From positions 1 to 64,000 of the forward strand of contig CABZXU010000006.1 of assembly GCA_902529805.1 (NCBI GenBank): 64,000 nt of DNA, in the 5' to 3' direction. The DNA comes from an uncultured Marinoscillum sp. GTDB lineage: Bacteria; Bacteroidota; Bacteroidia; Cytophagales; MED-G16. Position numbers and translations under genes: made by a program. The stretch's first letter is position 1, and the number at the start of each line of letters is the position of its first letter. Shown here one piece after another: positions 9,377 through 19,243 of the stretch. The notes below the pieces were generated by a model. That model searched no databases. It saw only the letters and a list, made by a program, of their open reading frames with translations, and was not told where the DNA came from.

Positions 9377-10639
9377 ATGAATAAAGTTTTAATTATTAGT
9401 TATTACTGGCCTCCTAAAATCTCACCTGGGGTATTTAGGTGGTATTATTTTTCTAAGTATTTACCAAATTATGGATATAAGCCTATTGTTTTTACACCTT
9501 TAACATCAAAAAGTAATAATTCAAAAAAAAAATTTGATAATAATATTGATTTAATAAAAAGAAAAATTTTTGATCCTTCTGATATAATATCAAAATACTT
9601 CAATAATAATATAAATAAAGGAATACTATCATCTTCTAATTCAATTTTAAATAATTTTTTAAATTGGATAAGGATTAATTTTTTTATTCCTGATTCTAGA
9701 ATTTTCTGGATAAATCCTTCAGTTAATTTTCTTAAAAAATATGTAAAAGATAATAATATAAAAACTATTATTACCTCTGGACCACCTCATAGTATTCATT
9801 TAATTGGATTAAAAATAAAAGATATTTTAAATATTAATTGGATAGCTGATTTTAGAGATCCATGGTCTTCATGGGATATTTTAGATGCAATGAAGCCAAG
9901 AGATAAAATCATTAATAAACATAAAGAATTAGAAAAAAAAATTTTAAAAAATGCTGATAAGGTAATTGTAACAAACCCTAATCTTTATTCTGAATTTTTA
10001 AATATAATTGATGATAATAAATTAGAACTTTTAACCAATGGCACTTTATTGTTTAAAAATAAAAAAAAACACCTTTCAAAGAAATTTAAAATTTCTTATT
10101 TAGGTTTATTAAATAAATTTAGGTTTCCCAGCGTTTTTTTTAATGTTTTAAAGGAAATAATAATAAAAAATGATGACATAGAAAAAGATATTGAAATTTT
10201 CATATCAGGTACAATTGATAATTCAATTTATAATTATTTAATTAATGATAGTATTTTGAAATCAAAAATAAATTATGTTAAAAACATTGAATATGAAAAT
10301 ACATTTCATCATTTTAATTCTTCAAGTCTTTTGTTATTATTACTCAATAAAAAATCAATAAACACTACACCAACTAAAATTTTTGATTATGCTTCATCTG
10401 GAACACCTGTTTTAACTTTAGGGGAGAAAAAAGATAAATATATGGATTTACTTCTTGAGGAATTATCTTTAGAAAAGATTGTATCTTATTCTGATAAAAC
10501 TTCTATTGAAAATTCAATTTTAAAATCTTATAAAAATTTTAAATTAAAAATTAAAAATAAACCACCTGAAAACATTAAAAAATATGATAGAAAGTATTTA
10601 ACTGAAAAACTTTCTAAGATTTTAGATTATTATTATTAA
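9377..10639 (+). CDS. Glycosyltransferase, GT4-like
   Basis: The 420-residue protein looks like a two-lobe (GT-B) glycosyltransferase for surface polysaccharide. The N-terminus reads LIISYYWPPKISPGVFRWYYFSKYLPNYG, the acceptor-lobe opening common in Bacteroidota glycan loci. The motifs GPPHSIHLIG and ADFRDPWSSW follow. The second lobe contains SYLGLLNKFR and DYASSGTPVL, which fit a nucleotide-sugar site. The GT4 Glu-x7-Glu pattern is weak, so sugar and linkage cannot be told. The tail overlaps the convergent flippase gene by 26 bases. Confidence 0.8.
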   Translation: MNKVLIISYYWPPKISPGVFRWYYFSKYLPNYGYKPIVFTPLTSKSNNSKKKFDNNIDLIKRKIFDPSDIISKYFNNNINKGILSSSNSILNNFLNWIRINFFIPDSRIFWINPSVNFLKKYVKDNNIKTIITSGPPHSIHLIGLKIKDILNINWIADFRDPWSSWDILDAMKPRDKIINKHKELEKKILKNADKVIVTNPNLYSEFLNIIDDNKLELLTNGTLLFKNKKKHLSKKFKISYLGLLNKFRFPSVFFNVLKEIIIKNDDIEKDIEIFISGTIDNSIYNYLINDSILKSKINYVKNIEYENTFHHFNSSSLLLLLLNKKSINTTPTKIFDYASSGTPVLTLGEKKDKYMDLLLEELSLEKIVSYSDKTSIENSILKSYKNFKLKIKNKPPENIKKYDRKYLTEKLSKILDYYY

Positions 10640-12101
10640 GAAATTTATCTATTAATTTATTTAAATCAATTGATATTTTCAAAAAATAAATAATTGGAAC
10701 AAAAAGAATAATAATGATAAAAGATTTAAATATTATATCTATAATAAAATTTTCATAGGATGGAAAATAGTTAGTTATTAAGTATATGAAAATAGTAGTG
10801 AAAATAACATAAAATGATTTTATTGAAAAAGGTAGAAAATAATATTTAGAGTAAATAAAAATAATCTTTGTAAGATTAAAAATTACCGAAGATAATAGTG
10901 CTGCATAAGCTGCTCCGTCTATTCCATACTTTGGAATTAAAATATAATTTGAAAATATAGTAATTATAGCTAGGATGATTATTGATGTGACACTAAATTT
11001 ATAATGTTTAGACATTAGAATTAGTTCACTTCCAAAACTTGATGACATAGTTATTAGTTTAGCTATACATATTATTGGCACAATGCTTATTCCATCTATA
11101 AAATTATTTTTATTAGGAATTATATTAAATATGTTTTCAAGATTACTAATTAATAATAGGAACAATAAAGAACCGATTATTAGTTGATTAATTGATACTA
11201 TTTTATAATAATTTTCAACCATATTTAAGTTTTTTTCTTTAAATAGTTTAGAAAGTATAGGTGTAGAAATTTGAGATATTGCTCTTCTTGGCATTTCAAT
11301 AATAATTGCAATATAAAATGCTGTTGTATACACACCTGTATCAGATAATCCCAATAAAGCTGAAATCATTAAAATATCTATATTTAAAATTATAATATTA
11401 CCAAATCCACTTATGAGAGAGTAGATATTGAAGTTTAATATGTTATTTATCTTAGTTTTTATTTTTTTAAAGCTAAAATCAAACAGAAACTTTTCTTTGT
11501 TGTAGGAATAAACAATTAGAATTATAACACCGACTGAATATATTGGTATTTGTAAGATTATCATTTCATGAAAGTTTATTATTGATGTAGATAATAATAA
11601 AACCGAAAAGCCTGTAAATATCCTATTTAGTACCCCATTAGTGAAATTTGGAAGTATAATATGCATTCTTGATTTTAAATATGATTCAAAAATTGTACTT
11701 ATTGTTAATAGAAGTAAAATTGAAACTATAATATGAAAGTAATTAATTATTAATTCTGATTTTTTTGAAAAAAAATTAATTATTTGTTGATTGAAAATAA
11801 AAATAAGTAACAAGACAAATGAAAACCCGAGTAATGATAAAAAAAATTGAAGTGAAAAAAATTCATTTTTTGATTTAACATCATTACTAAATTCAGGATA
11901 AAATTTTATTGAAGTACCACTTATTCCAAATGCTGCTATTGGTAATAATAATGTAGCCGCACTAATAATTTGTCTTAATAATCCTATTTCTTCAGTTTTG
12001 AGATATTTTGGAAATAAAATTAAAGAATTTACAAAGCCAATGAATACACCTAAATAAATTATTAAAGAACTCCAAAAACTTTGTTTTAATAGTACTCCCA
12101 T
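10614..12101 (-). CDS. Polysaccharide flippase, Wzx-type (MOP superfamily)
   Basis: A 495-residue protein made almost wholly of hydrophobic segments (about 12-14), beginning with FWSSLIIYLGVFIGFVNSLI as in lipid-linked oligosaccharide flippases. GIDGAAYAALLSS near residues 395-410 is a recurrent motif of this superfamily. It would move lipid-linked glycan units across the inner membrane. It directly follows a methyltransferase gene (one-base gap) and ends a long minus-strand run of glycan genes. The transported glycan is unknown. Confidence 0.88.
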   Translation of the reverse strand: MGVLLKQSFWSSLIIYLGVFIGFVNSLILFPKYLKTEEIGLLRQIISAATLLLPIAAFGISGTSIKFYPEFSNDVKSKNEFFSLQFFLSLLGFSFVLLLIFIFNQQIINFFSKKSELIINYFHIIVSILLLLTISTIFESYLKSRMHIILPNFTNGVLNRIFTGFSVLLLSTSIINFHEMIILQIPIYSVGVIILIVYSYNKEKFLFDFSFKKIKTKINNILNFNIYSLISGFGNIIILNIDILMISALLGLSDTGVYTTAFYIAIIIEMPRRAISQISTPILSKLFKEKNLNMVENYYKIVSINQLIIGSLLFLLLISNLENIFNIIPNKNNFIDGISIVPIICIAKLITMSSSFGSELILMSKHYKFSVTSIIILAIITIFSNYILIPKYGIDGAAYAALLSSVIFNLTKIIFIYSKYYFLPFSIKSFYVIFTTIFIYLITNYFPSYENFIIDIIFKSFIIIILFVPIIYFLKISIDLNKLIDKFLNNNNLKS

Positions 12102-12102
12102 T

Positions 12103-12645
12103 TTATTTTTTTATGGCTTCTATTGCATAATATCTCTTAGAAATATTTCTGAAAATCGATCTAATTCCAGGAATAAATGATGGATTTGTCCATTTTTCTT
12201 TTCTTATTACTTTCCAACCTGACTTTTGAAGTAACCAATCAAATTGCCAATCTTCAAATTCGTGAAAATGTGAATCTCTTATATCATCATAATTACGGTA
12301 TGCTTTACTATACCATAGATTCAATGGTACTGTTGCATATAATCTTTTACATTTAATGTTTTTTAATAATTGAAAAGGGGAAACAAGATGTTCTAAAATT
12401 TCAAATGCAGTTATAGCATCAAAATTCTCTGTTTTATGATTTATTGGAAATAAATCCAAATCATCACCATTTGTATTTTCAACATCATACCCTTCATTTT
12501 TCATTCTATTAGATAACTTATTTTCAACTCCAATATCTAATATTTTACTTTTAACAGGTAAGGTATTTTTTAAGAATTTGATTGTATTATTAAATCTAAC
12601 TTTTTCAGAATACTTATAGTTTAAATTTTTAATTTTATTAAGCAT
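12103..12645 (-). CDS. Class I SAM-dependent methyltransferase
   Basis: This 180-residue protein has a Rossmann-like SAM fold: SKILDIGVENKLSNRM is a divergent motif I, GDDLDLFP holds the acidic residue of motif II, and FDAITAFEILEHLVSPFQLL is the motif IV/V block typical of methyltransferase family 11. It sits between a glycosyltransferase and a flippase, so methylation of a surface sugar or lipid carrier is a reasonable inference, but the substrate cannot be read from the sequence. Confidence 0.8.
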   Translation of the reverse strand: MLNKIKNLNYKYSEKVRFNNTIKFLKNTLPVKSKILDIGVENKLSNRMKNEGYDVENTNGDDLDLFPINHKTENFDAITAFEILEHLVSPFQLLKNIKCKRLYATVPLNLWYSKAYRNYDDIRDSHFHEFEDWQFDWLLQKSGWKVIRKEKWTNPSFIPGIRSIFRNISKRYYAIEAIKK

Positions 12646-12688
12646 TTTTATAGTTGAACTTTTAACTAAGTTATATTTTATTAATAAA

Positions 12689-13546
12689 TTAACTAATTAA
12701 AAAAATTTTTTTAATAATATTTTTAATTCTAAAACTTCTTATAAAAGAACCTTGTTCTTTCGAAACAAAATATGATTTTTTCTTTTTATAGGCATTGAAA
12801 TATCCTAAAGCACATGCTGTTATAGTATTAATTTTTTTATTTTTCCAAAACAATTTCATTGTTGCAATTAAAGAGATGAATATCCCGTATCTTAATTTAT
12901 ACATGAGTTCCCCTTGCTTGTATATTATTTTTTGATTATATCTTTTACTTGTTCTTCTAAGGTGTTTTACTATAATATTTTCATCAACTTTAGTTTTGTA
13001 TTTAAAATACTTTGCTAAAAGTTCGTCGACAGTGTCCCAACCAAGATTTTCAATTAATCCACCTATATCTTGAAAACAATTTTTTGAATAAAGCTTTAAT
13101 GCGCCTCTTATATGCTTTTTATCATGCAAGTCTTCATATAGCCACTGATCATTTTTTTTTACAAATAAAACACCTGAACATATACCTATTTTTTCATCCT
13201 TCTTAAAATGTTGAATCATTTTTTCAAAGTAATTTTTTGGTAAAATGATATCTCCATCAAATTTTCCTATTAAATCATATTTTAGTTTTGATTTTGATTT
13301 ACCAAAATTGAAAGCTTTAATTATTTTCTTTCCAGCTTCTGCTATTCCATTTGAACTTTTGTTGTAATCAGTTATCCATGAAAATTTTCTAGAATATTTG
13401 TTTATTATTTTTTTTGAATTATCTGTAGAACCATCATTAACTAATATTAAACTTGAGGGTTTAGTAGTTTGATTAACAAATGATTGTAAGCATTTATCTA
13501 ATTGATTTTCTTCATTAAATATTGGAATTATAATTAATATTTTCAT
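12689..13546 (-). CDS. Family 2 glycosyltransferase
   Basis: A 285-residue GT-A fold transferase. The N-terminus IIIPIFNEENQLDKCLQSFV, the nucleotide motif LVNDGSTDNS and the Asp motif GKFDGDIILP (DxD-like, about residues 107-117) are clear GT2 hallmarks. No C-terminal membrane anchor is obvious, although a hydrophobic stretch occurs around 220-235. It is spaced seven bases after the TSUP permease gene and followed by the methyltransferase and flippase genes, so it probably builds the same surface glycan. Donor and acceptor unknown. Confidence 0.88.
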   Translation of the reverse strand: MKILIIIPIFNEENQLDKCLQSFVNQTTKPSSLILVNDGSTDNSKKIINKYSRKFSWITDYNKSSNGIAEAGKKIIKAFNFGKSKSKLKYDLIGKFDGDIILPKNYFEKMIQHFKKDEKIGICSGVLFVKKNDQWLYEDLHDKKHIRGALKLYSKNCFQDIGGLIENLGWDTVDELLAKYFKYKTKVDENIIVKHLRRTSKRYNQKIIYKQGELMYKLRYGIFISLIATMKLFWKNKKINTITACALGYFNAYKKKKSYFVSKEQGSFIRSFRIKNIIKKIFLIS

Positions 13547-13553
13547 AGTCTTC

Positions 13554-14306
13554 TTAAAAGTACCATAATTTTATTGCCATAATTGAGGATGATATTACAA
13601 TAAATATTTTAATAATTTCATCAGATTTATTGTATGACCATCTACTAGCAATCCAACCACCTATTGAATTTCCAACACCCAAATTTATTCCTAATATCCA
13701 ATTAATTTTATTTTCCATAATAAAAATTATTAAAGCAAAAGTTGTATATACGAATACTACAAATACCTTAATGCTATTAGCTTTTGATAATTTAATTCCA
13801 TTAAAATTAGATAGAACAGTAAGAATTATGAACCCAACTCCTGCATGAATAAATCCTCCATATATTCCAATAAAAAAAAACAAAATTGCTGAAATTATTT
13901 TATTGCTAATATTTAATTTTTTTGAATTTTTATTTAATGACTTTTTATTAAAAACTATTGTTATTACGACTAAAACAATAACTAATGCTAGTATCTTATT
14001 AAATAATTCTTCATCAATATCTACAGCAATTTTGGCACCTATTATAGCACCAATTAATGCTGAGATAGATAGCCAAGATGAATATTTAAAATCTGAAATT
14101 CCTCTACTTTTATATCCTGAAATTGAAAAAATATTTTGCATAAAAATTGCAACTCTATTTGTGCCATTTGCAATATTTGATGGTAAACCCATAAAAATAA
14201 GAATAGGAAGAGTTAATAGAGATCCTCCTCCAGCTATTGTATTGATAAAACCAGCTATTATTCCACATAAGAATAGTATAATTATATCATTAAACGCTAA
14301 TTCCAT
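13554..14306 (-). CDS. TSUP-family (TauE/SafE) membrane permease
   Basis: About eight hydrophobic segments and the TSUP opening GIIAGFINTIAGGGSLLTLPIL identify a sulfite/sulfonate-export-type permease, with the repeated half-motif GGFIHAGVGFIIL later in the chain. From the ATG at 14306 it has 250 residues, normal for the family. An upstream ATG at 14318 is also possible, but both overlap the end of folK. Substrates of this family range from sulfite to organic sulfur acids; nothing nearby decides which. Confidence 0.87.
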   Translation of the reverse strand: MELAFNDIIILFLCGIIAGFINTIAGGGSLLTLPILIFMGLPSNIANGTNRVAIFMQNIFSISGYKSRGISDFKYSSWLSISALIGAIIGAKIAVDIDEELFNKILALVIVLVVITIVFNKKSLNKNSKKLNISNKIISAILFFFIGIYGGFIHAGVGFIILTVLSNFNGIKLSKANSIKVFVVFVYTTFALIIFIMENKINWILGINLGVGNSIGGWIASRWSYNKSDEIIKIFIVISSSIMAIKLWYF

Positions 14307-14787
14307 ACTCAAACACATTCAATTTATCTTTTGATAATTTTAATAATTGACTAATAGTTTTATTTACTCCAGGATGAATATAATTTTTAGCTATTTCATT
14401 TAATGGCACCAAAATGAAATTCCTATTCTGAATTAATGGATGAGGAATAATTAAATTTTTTGAATTAATTATATCATTATTAAAAAATAATATATCAATG
14501 TCTATAATTCTCGGTGCCCATTTTTCTTTTCTGATCCTGCCTAGTTTTTTTTCAATACTTAGAATATGTTTTAAGACTTCTTTACATTCCAAATAAGTTT
14601 CGATTATTATAATTTGATTTAAAAAATTAGCTTGAAATTTAAATCCCCATGGTTCAGATTCATATATTTTTGAATTATTAATAATTTTTCCAACCTCATT
14701 AAATAATTTACTTCTACTTATAGATAGATTATGAATTCTATCACCAACATTTGATCCTAATGATAAAAATACTTTATTTATTTCCAA
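14290..14787 (-). CDS. folK: 2-amino-4-hydroxy-6-hydroxymethyldihydropteridine pyrophosphokinase
   Basis: FolK transfers pyrophosphate to the pterin in folate synthesis. The 165-residue protein shows LSLGSNVGDRIHNL at the N-terminus, YESEPWGF with the conserved Trp, and the signature PRIIDIDILFF with the metal-binding Asp pair. It overlaps the DUF2061 gene upstream by 14 bases and the TSUP gene downstream. folA, another folate gene, lies on the same strand at 17.8 kb. Confidence 0.95.
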   Translation of the reverse strand: MEINKVFLSLGSNVGDRIHNLSISRSKLFNEVGKIINNSKIYESEPWGFKFQANFLNQIIIIETYLECKEVLKHILSIEKKLGRIRKEKWAPRIIDIDILFFNNDIINSKNLIIPHPLIQNRNFILVPLNEIAKNYIHPGVNKTISQLLKLSKDKLNVFEYGISV

Positions 14788-15280
14788 TTGATTGTTTATC
14801 CCAGATTCTTTCGTGAATATAATATAAAATAGGTTTTGTTATTATTTCAGCAATAGCAACACCACCACCTAATTTAGCACTTTTAATTATGAACGTACTT
14901 ATTATAAATGTATCTAATGATCCAATTATCCTATACGTAATTGCTTTGTATAAGCTTCTTTTCTTTGAATGGTGAAATGAATCAGATTGCTTATTCCATC
15001 CAATTCTCCATGCTCTTTCATGAAAGTAATATATAATCAATTTTGTAATAATTTCAATTGTACCTATTAAAAGACCATCTGTTACACTTTCTTTAACTGT
15101 TGTTTCAGTAACTTCAAAGTCTATAGAAATTAATCCAATATCGGATAAAAAAAATAAAATTTCATTTCCATAATAAGAAAATAAAAATGCTAGAATTGCA
15201 GTATCGAGCGAGGCAATTACTCTCCATGTAAAAGTTTTATAAATACTTCTCTTATAAGTTGCTTTTATATTTTTTTTCAT
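14774..15280 (-). CDS. Tandem DUF2061 membrane protein
   Basis: The 168-residue protein holds two copies of the DUF2061 unit. The first starts at YKTFTWRVIASLDTAILAFL (about 15-34) and the second at YKAITYRIIGSLDTFIIS (about 111-128); each ends in a KIIxYYxHERxW-like motif (LIIYYFHERAW and ILYYIHERIW). Each unit has one or two hydrophobic helices. The function is not established. It overlaps the E2 gene by four bases and folK by 14, so it is embedded in their operon. Confidence 0.85.
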   Translation of the reverse strand: MKKNIKATYKRSIYKTFTWRVIASLDTAILAFLFSYYGNEILFFLSDIGLISIDFEVTETTVKESVTDGLLIGTIEIITKLIIYYFHERAWRIGWNKQSDSFHHSKKRSLYKAITYRIIGSLDTFIISTFIIKSAKLGGGVAIAEIITKPILYYIHERIWDKQSIGNK

Positions 15281-16524
15281 AATCTAATTAGTTTTTTTAA
15301 ACTCAATTTTTTAATTGTTCTTGAAACTCTCTCAGCAAATTTTCCACCTAAAGCTCCATCAATAACTCTATGATCATAAGAATGAGATAGAATTAATTTA
15401 TGTCTAATTTGAATTTCATCTTTATTTTTTCTTTCAACTACACAAGGTGTTTTTTTAATTTCACCAAAAGCCATTATTGCTACTTGCGGTTGTAAAATTA
15501 TTGGGGTACCCATTAGATTATGGAAAGACCCAATATTTGACATAGTATAAGTTCCTTCTGTTAATTCATCAGGAATCAATTTATTTTCTCTAGCCCGAAC
15601 AATTAGATCATTAACTTTTTTATTAATTTCAATAAAAGTTAAACTTTCAACATTTTTAATAATTGGAACAATCAAATTGCCATCATCTAGTGCTACAGCT
15701 AAACCTATATTAATGTTCTTTTTCATTATAATTTTTTGATTTACATATGAAATGTTAATCATAGGAAACTTTTTAATTGCTCTACATAATGCATAAATAA
15801 ATATTGAATTAATTGATAAAGGGATTCTGTGTTTTTTTAGAAATGAGTTTTTAATTGAAGATCTATCTTTCATTTGTTTAGATATATCGCAATCAACAAA
15901 AGAAGTTACATGAGGAGATATTTTTTTTGATTCAACCATTTTTTCAGCTATTAGCTTTCTTACTCTATCTGGTTCAATTATTTTTTCATTATCTCTAGAT
16001 TTTAATTTTTTATTTTTTGATTTTGATTTTTTTAAATCTAAATATTTAATTAAATCTAATTTTGTAATTCTATTTTCCTTTCCCGAGCCATTTATTTTTT
16101 CTAATTCATTAATTGAAATATTTTCTTCTTTTGCAATATTTAATACCAAAGGAGAAAAGAAATTATTTGTTTCAGACTCATTTTCCTTATTTATAATTTT
16201 TTTATCTTCAGAGGAAAAACTTTCAACAGCATCATTGAATAATTCATCGGCAAGTTTAATTGGATCATTATCATTATCATTATCGTTAGCTTCAATTTGA
16301 GCAATTGGATTTCCAATTTGAACAATGTCACCTTCTTTTGAAATGATTTTTTTAATTTTTCCTTGAAATAATGAGGGTATTTCTGTATCTACCTTATCGG
16401 TTGAGACCTCTAAAATTGATTCTTCTTCTTTTATAAGGTCTCCTTCTTTCTTAAGCCATTTTAATATTTTAACTTCATTAATACTTTCACCCATTTTTGG
16501 GATTGTTAACTCAACTAATTTCAT
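15277..16524 (-). CDS. 2-oxo acid dehydrogenase E2 component (dihydrolipoamide acyltransferase)
   Basis: The 415-residue protein has one lipoyl domain with the modified lysine K44 in EVSTDKVDTEIPS, an acidic linker carrying an Asn-Asp run, a peripheral-subunit-binding domain (about 130-167) and the catalytic acyltransferase domain ending in SHSYDHRVIDG with its His and Asp. The lipoyl motif resembles branched-chain or general 2-oxo acid complexes more than a pyruvate E2 with several lipoyl domains. The E1 and E3 genes are not adjacent; an E1-beta gene lies at the right edge of the window. Which acyl group it carries remains open. Confidence 0.92.
   Translation of the reverse strand: MKLVELTIPKMGESINEVKILKWLKKEGDLIKEEESILEVSTDKVDTEIPSLFQGKIKKIISKEGDIVQIGNPIAQIEANDNDNDNDPIKLADELFNDAVESFSSEDKKIINKENESETNNFFSPLVLNIAKEENISINELEKINGSGKENRITKLDLIKYLDLKKSKSKNKKLKSRDNEKIIEPDRVRKLIAEKMVESKKISPHVTSFVDCDISKQMKDRSSIKNSFLKKHRIPLSINSIFIYALCRAIKKFPMINISYVNQKIIMKKNINIGLAVALDDGNLIVPIIKNVESLTFIEINKKVNDLIVRARENKLIPDELTEGTYTMSNIGSFHNLMGTPIILQPQVAIMAFGEIKKTPCVVERKNKDEIQIRHKLILSHSYDHRVIDGALGGKFAERVSRTIKKLSLKKLIRL
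16263..16284 (-). repeat. Short tandem repeat in the E2 linker
   Basis: Three and a half copies of a six-base unit (ATTATC on the plus strand) encode alternating Asn and Asp in the flexible linker between the lipoyl and binding domains of the E2. A gain or loss of one unit keeps the frame. Confidence 0.6.
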
Positions 16525-16576
16525 AATTTACTAACGATAGAATTAATAATTTATAATGTTAAATATACTTATTTTT

Positions 16577-17830
16577 TTAAATATAATTTAAGAGCTTTAA
16601 TCTTATCATATTTAAAATATTTAAACAAGACAACTCATTGTTTAGTTGTCTTTCTCTAGTTAATAATAGTTTTTTTGAGATTGTTTTTTTAGAATCAGAA
16701 TATGCAATAAATACTGTTCCTACGGGTTTATTTTTAGTGCCTCCGGATGGACCAGCTATGCCACTAGTAGCAACACCTATTGATGAATTGAACTTTTTCC
16801 TAATATTTTTTGCCATATCTTTTACTACTTCAGCACTTACGGCCCCATACTTATCTAAATTATTTTGAGAAATATTTAATTCTCTTTTTTTTATATTATT
16901 ATCATAGCATATTATGCTTCCTATAAAATACTTTGAGCTGCCACCTATGCTAGTTAATTTATGAGACAATAAACCTCCAGTACAACTTTCTGCCACAGCT
17001 ATAGTTTTCTTTTTACTAATTAATAGTTTTGAAATAGAATATTCAATGTTTTCATCATCATAACCATAAATATATTTTTCAATCGTTGGTCTAATTTTTT
17101 TTATTTCTTTATTAATATTTTTTTTTAATGAAATTATATTTTTTCCACTTGTAGTAAGTCTTAGTTTTACTTGTCCAATACTTGGTAAATAAGCAAGTTT
17201 GATATTTTTATCTAAATTATTTTCCCAAACTTGAATTTTGTCAGCCAACCATGATTCACCTATACCAATTGTTTTAATTATTTTATGATATATAATTGGT
17301 AGCTTGAATTTATTTTTTAGTGAAATTAAACATTTATTTTTCATTATTTCTTTCATTTCAAAAGGCACTCCTGGTAATGAAATTATTATTTTCTGATGTT
17401 TTTCTATCCATATTCCTGGTGCAGTTCCATTTAAATTGGTTATTTTTTTTGCACATTTTGGCAGATAAGCTTGCAAAATATTTTTTTTTGTAAGTTCTAA
17501 GTTTCTTTTTTCAAATAGATTTTTAATATCATTTAATGCTTCTTCATTTAAAGTAAGTGTAGAATTAAAAAACTCGCTTAAACAATTTTTTGTAATATCA
17601 TCATTTGTAGGGCCCAGTCCCCCAGTCATTATTATTATATCATTTGAGTTTATTGAATTTTTTAATGTTTTTAAAATATCCTTTTTATTATCACCGATAG
17701 TTACTCTTTTTTTTGTTATAACTCCTATCTTATCTAATTCAAAACTTAACCACTGGGCATTTGAGTCAAGAATATGACCAAATAATATTTCGTCTCCAAT
17801 TGTAATTATTTGACAAAAAACCTTCTTCAT
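16577..17830 (-). CDS. cinA: CinA family protein (competence/damage-inducible, PncC domain)
   Basis: Two domains are visible. The N-terminal molybdopterin-binding-like domain opens ITIGDEILFGHILDSN and has TGGLGPTNDD. The C-terminal PncC domain (about 255-415) shows AVAESCTGGLLSHKLTSI, YGAVSAEVVKDMA and ATSGIAGPSGG and should deamidate nicotinamide mononucleotide to nicotinate mononucleotide. I choose the ATG at 17830 (417 residues), one base after the folA stop; the upstream ATG at 17845 would overlap folA. The PncC activity links this gene to the NAD salvage genes elsewhere in the window. Confidence 0.93.
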   Translation of the reverse strand: MKKVFCQIITIGDEILFGHILDSNAQWLSFELDKIGVITKKRVTIGDNKKDILKTLKNSINSNDIIIMTGGLGPTNDDITKNCLSEFFNSTLTLNEEALNDIKNLFEKRNLELTKKNILQAYLPKCAKKITNLNGTAPGIWIEKHQKIIISLPGVPFEMKEIMKNKCLISLKNKFKLPIIYHKIIKTIGIGESWLADKIQVWENNLDKNIKLAYLPSIGQVKLRLTTSGKNIISLKKNINKEIKKIRPTIEKYIYGYDDENIEYSISKLLISKKKTIAVAESCTGGLLSHKLTSIGGSSKYFIGSIICYDNNIKKRELNISQNNLDKYGAVSAEVVKDMAKNIRKKFNSSIGVATSGIAGPSGGTKNKPVGTVFIAYSDSKKTISKKLLLTRERQLNNELSCLNILNMIRLKLLNYI

Positions 17831-17831
17831 A

Positions 17832-18335
17832 TTATTTTCTAACATATACTACAAAATCAAAGTCATATTTATGAAATTTATCTTTCTTGTTTGAAATCCT
17901 TGAAACTTCTTTCCATTTTTTTTTGTTCCATTTAGGAAAATAAGTGTTTCCTTCAATATTAGATTTGATTTCAGTGATGTATAATCTATTTACATAATTA
18001 AAGCTCGCTTTATAAATTTCTCCTCCTCCAATTATAAAAATTTCATCATCATTATTATTCATTGCACTTTCAATTGCCTTTTCAATTGAATTAACTACTA
18101 TTGAACTTTTAGTTTTGTATTTATTGTTTCTTGAAACAATTATATTATTTCTTTTTGGTAATGGTCTATATTTTTTTGGGATTGACTCCCAATTTTTTCT
18201 TCCCATAATAACGGTATGATTTCGAGTAACATTGCTAAAATATTTCATGTCATATGGTAAACTCCAGGCAAGCTTGTTGTCTTTACCAATTACTTGATTA
18301 CTAGATACAGCTACAATTATTGAGATATTCTTCAT
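17832..18335 (-). CDS. folA: Dihydrofolate reductase
   Basis: DHFR reduces dihydrofolate with NADPH. The 167-residue protein shows the N-terminal strand IIVAVSSNQVIGKDNKLAW with the conserved Trp, the substrate Asp in SLPYDMKYF, the NADPH motif VIMGRKNWESIP and the glycine motif FIIGGGEIYKASF. It overlaps fmt by four bases and is one base from cinA, so fmt, folA and cinA share a transcript that ties folate supply to formylation of initiator tRNA. Confidence 0.96.
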   Translation of the reverse strand: MKNISIIVAVSSNQVIGKDNKLAWSLPYDMKYFSNVTRNHTVIMGRKNWESIPKKYRPLPKRNNIIVSRNNKYKTKSSIVVNSIEKAIESAMNNNDDEIFIIGGGEIYKASFNYVNRLYITEIKSNIEGNTYFPKWNKKKWKEVSRISNKKDKFHKYDFDFVVYVRK

Positions 18336-19243
18336 AATTTGTTTCCTTTTAAATATTCTTTAACATTTAAGATTTTTTTCCCTTCTTCTTGAATTTTTGT
18401 AATTTGAATACTTTCCCTATCATTATTATTTAGAATAATTTTATCTTCAATTTGATTTAATCCTATTTCAGCTACGTAATTATTTGTATTTTTTGCATCA
18501 ATGATTTTAAATACTTTTTTATTATGAATAATTCTAGCTCCAGGGTAGGGGCTTAATCCTTTAATAAGTTGGATTATATTTTTATCATCTAAATCAAAAT
18601 CAATAAAACAATCCTTTTTTTGAATTTTGGGAGCTTTTATATCTTTTATAGTTATTTTTTGAATTTCTCTTTTAATATTTTTAGTAAAAATATTTTTAAT
18701 TGAATCTTTTAAAAGTTCAGCTCCTTCTTTCATTAGTTTATCATGAAGACTACCTGCTGTTTCATCTTCACTAATACTAATTTTTTTTTTATTTATAATA
18801 TCTCCCTCGTCAATTTTTTTATTTATAAAAAAAACAGTAACTCCAGTTTCTCTTTCTCCATTTATTATAACCCAATTAATAGGTGCAGCACCTCGATAAT
18901 TTGGTAATAAAGAAGCATGTAAATTAATTGAGCCATATTTAGGAATATTTATAAGTATTTCAGGTAACATTCTAAATGCAACAACTACAAGAAGGTCAGG
19001 TTTAATCTTTTTCATAAGATTAATAAATTCTTTGCTTTTTAAGTTTTTAGGTTGATAAATAGGTATATTATTTTTAATAGCAAAATTTTTTATAGGTGAA
19101 AATGATATTTTTTTTCCTCTACCTCTTTTTTTGTCAGTAGCAGTTACAACTCCTAATATGTTATAGTTAGATTTTATTAGAACTTTTAAACTTTCAACAG
19201 CAAAATCTGGGGTGCCCATGAAAATAATATTGTTTTTTTTCAT
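18332..19243 (-). CDS. fmt: Methionyl-tRNA formyltransferase
   Basis: Fmt formylates initiator methionyl-tRNA with 10-formyltetrahydrofolate. The 303-residue protein opens IIFMGTPDFAVESLKVL and carries the catalytic signature NLHASLLPNYRGAAPINW (conserved Asn and His), then GVTVFFINKKIDEGDII. The C-terminal OB-like domain (about 205-303) contains LSPYPGARI. Its ATG overlaps the stop of the DUF1343 gene by one base and its own stop overlaps folA by four. Confidence 0.96.
   Translation of the reverse strand: MKKNNIIFMGTPDFAVESLKVLIKSNYNILGVVTATDKKRGRGKKISFSPIKNFAIKNNIPIYQPKNLKSKEFINLMKKIKPDLLVVVAFRMLPEILINIPKYGSINLHASLLPNYRGAAPINWVIINGERETGVTVFFINKKIDEGDIINKKKISISEDETAGSLHDKLMKEGAELLKDSIKNIFTKNIKREIQKITIKDIKAPKIQKKDCFIDFDLDDKNIIQLIKGLSPYPGARIIHNKKVFKIIDAKNTNNYVAEIGLNQIEDKIILNNNDRESIQITKIQEEGKKILNVKEYLKGNKL

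Noticed and set aside
13903..14334. Open frame of 143 codons on the plus strand
   Set aside because: It lies antisense to the TSUP permease and folK, and has no recognisable motif; its hydrophobic repeats mirror the opposite strand.
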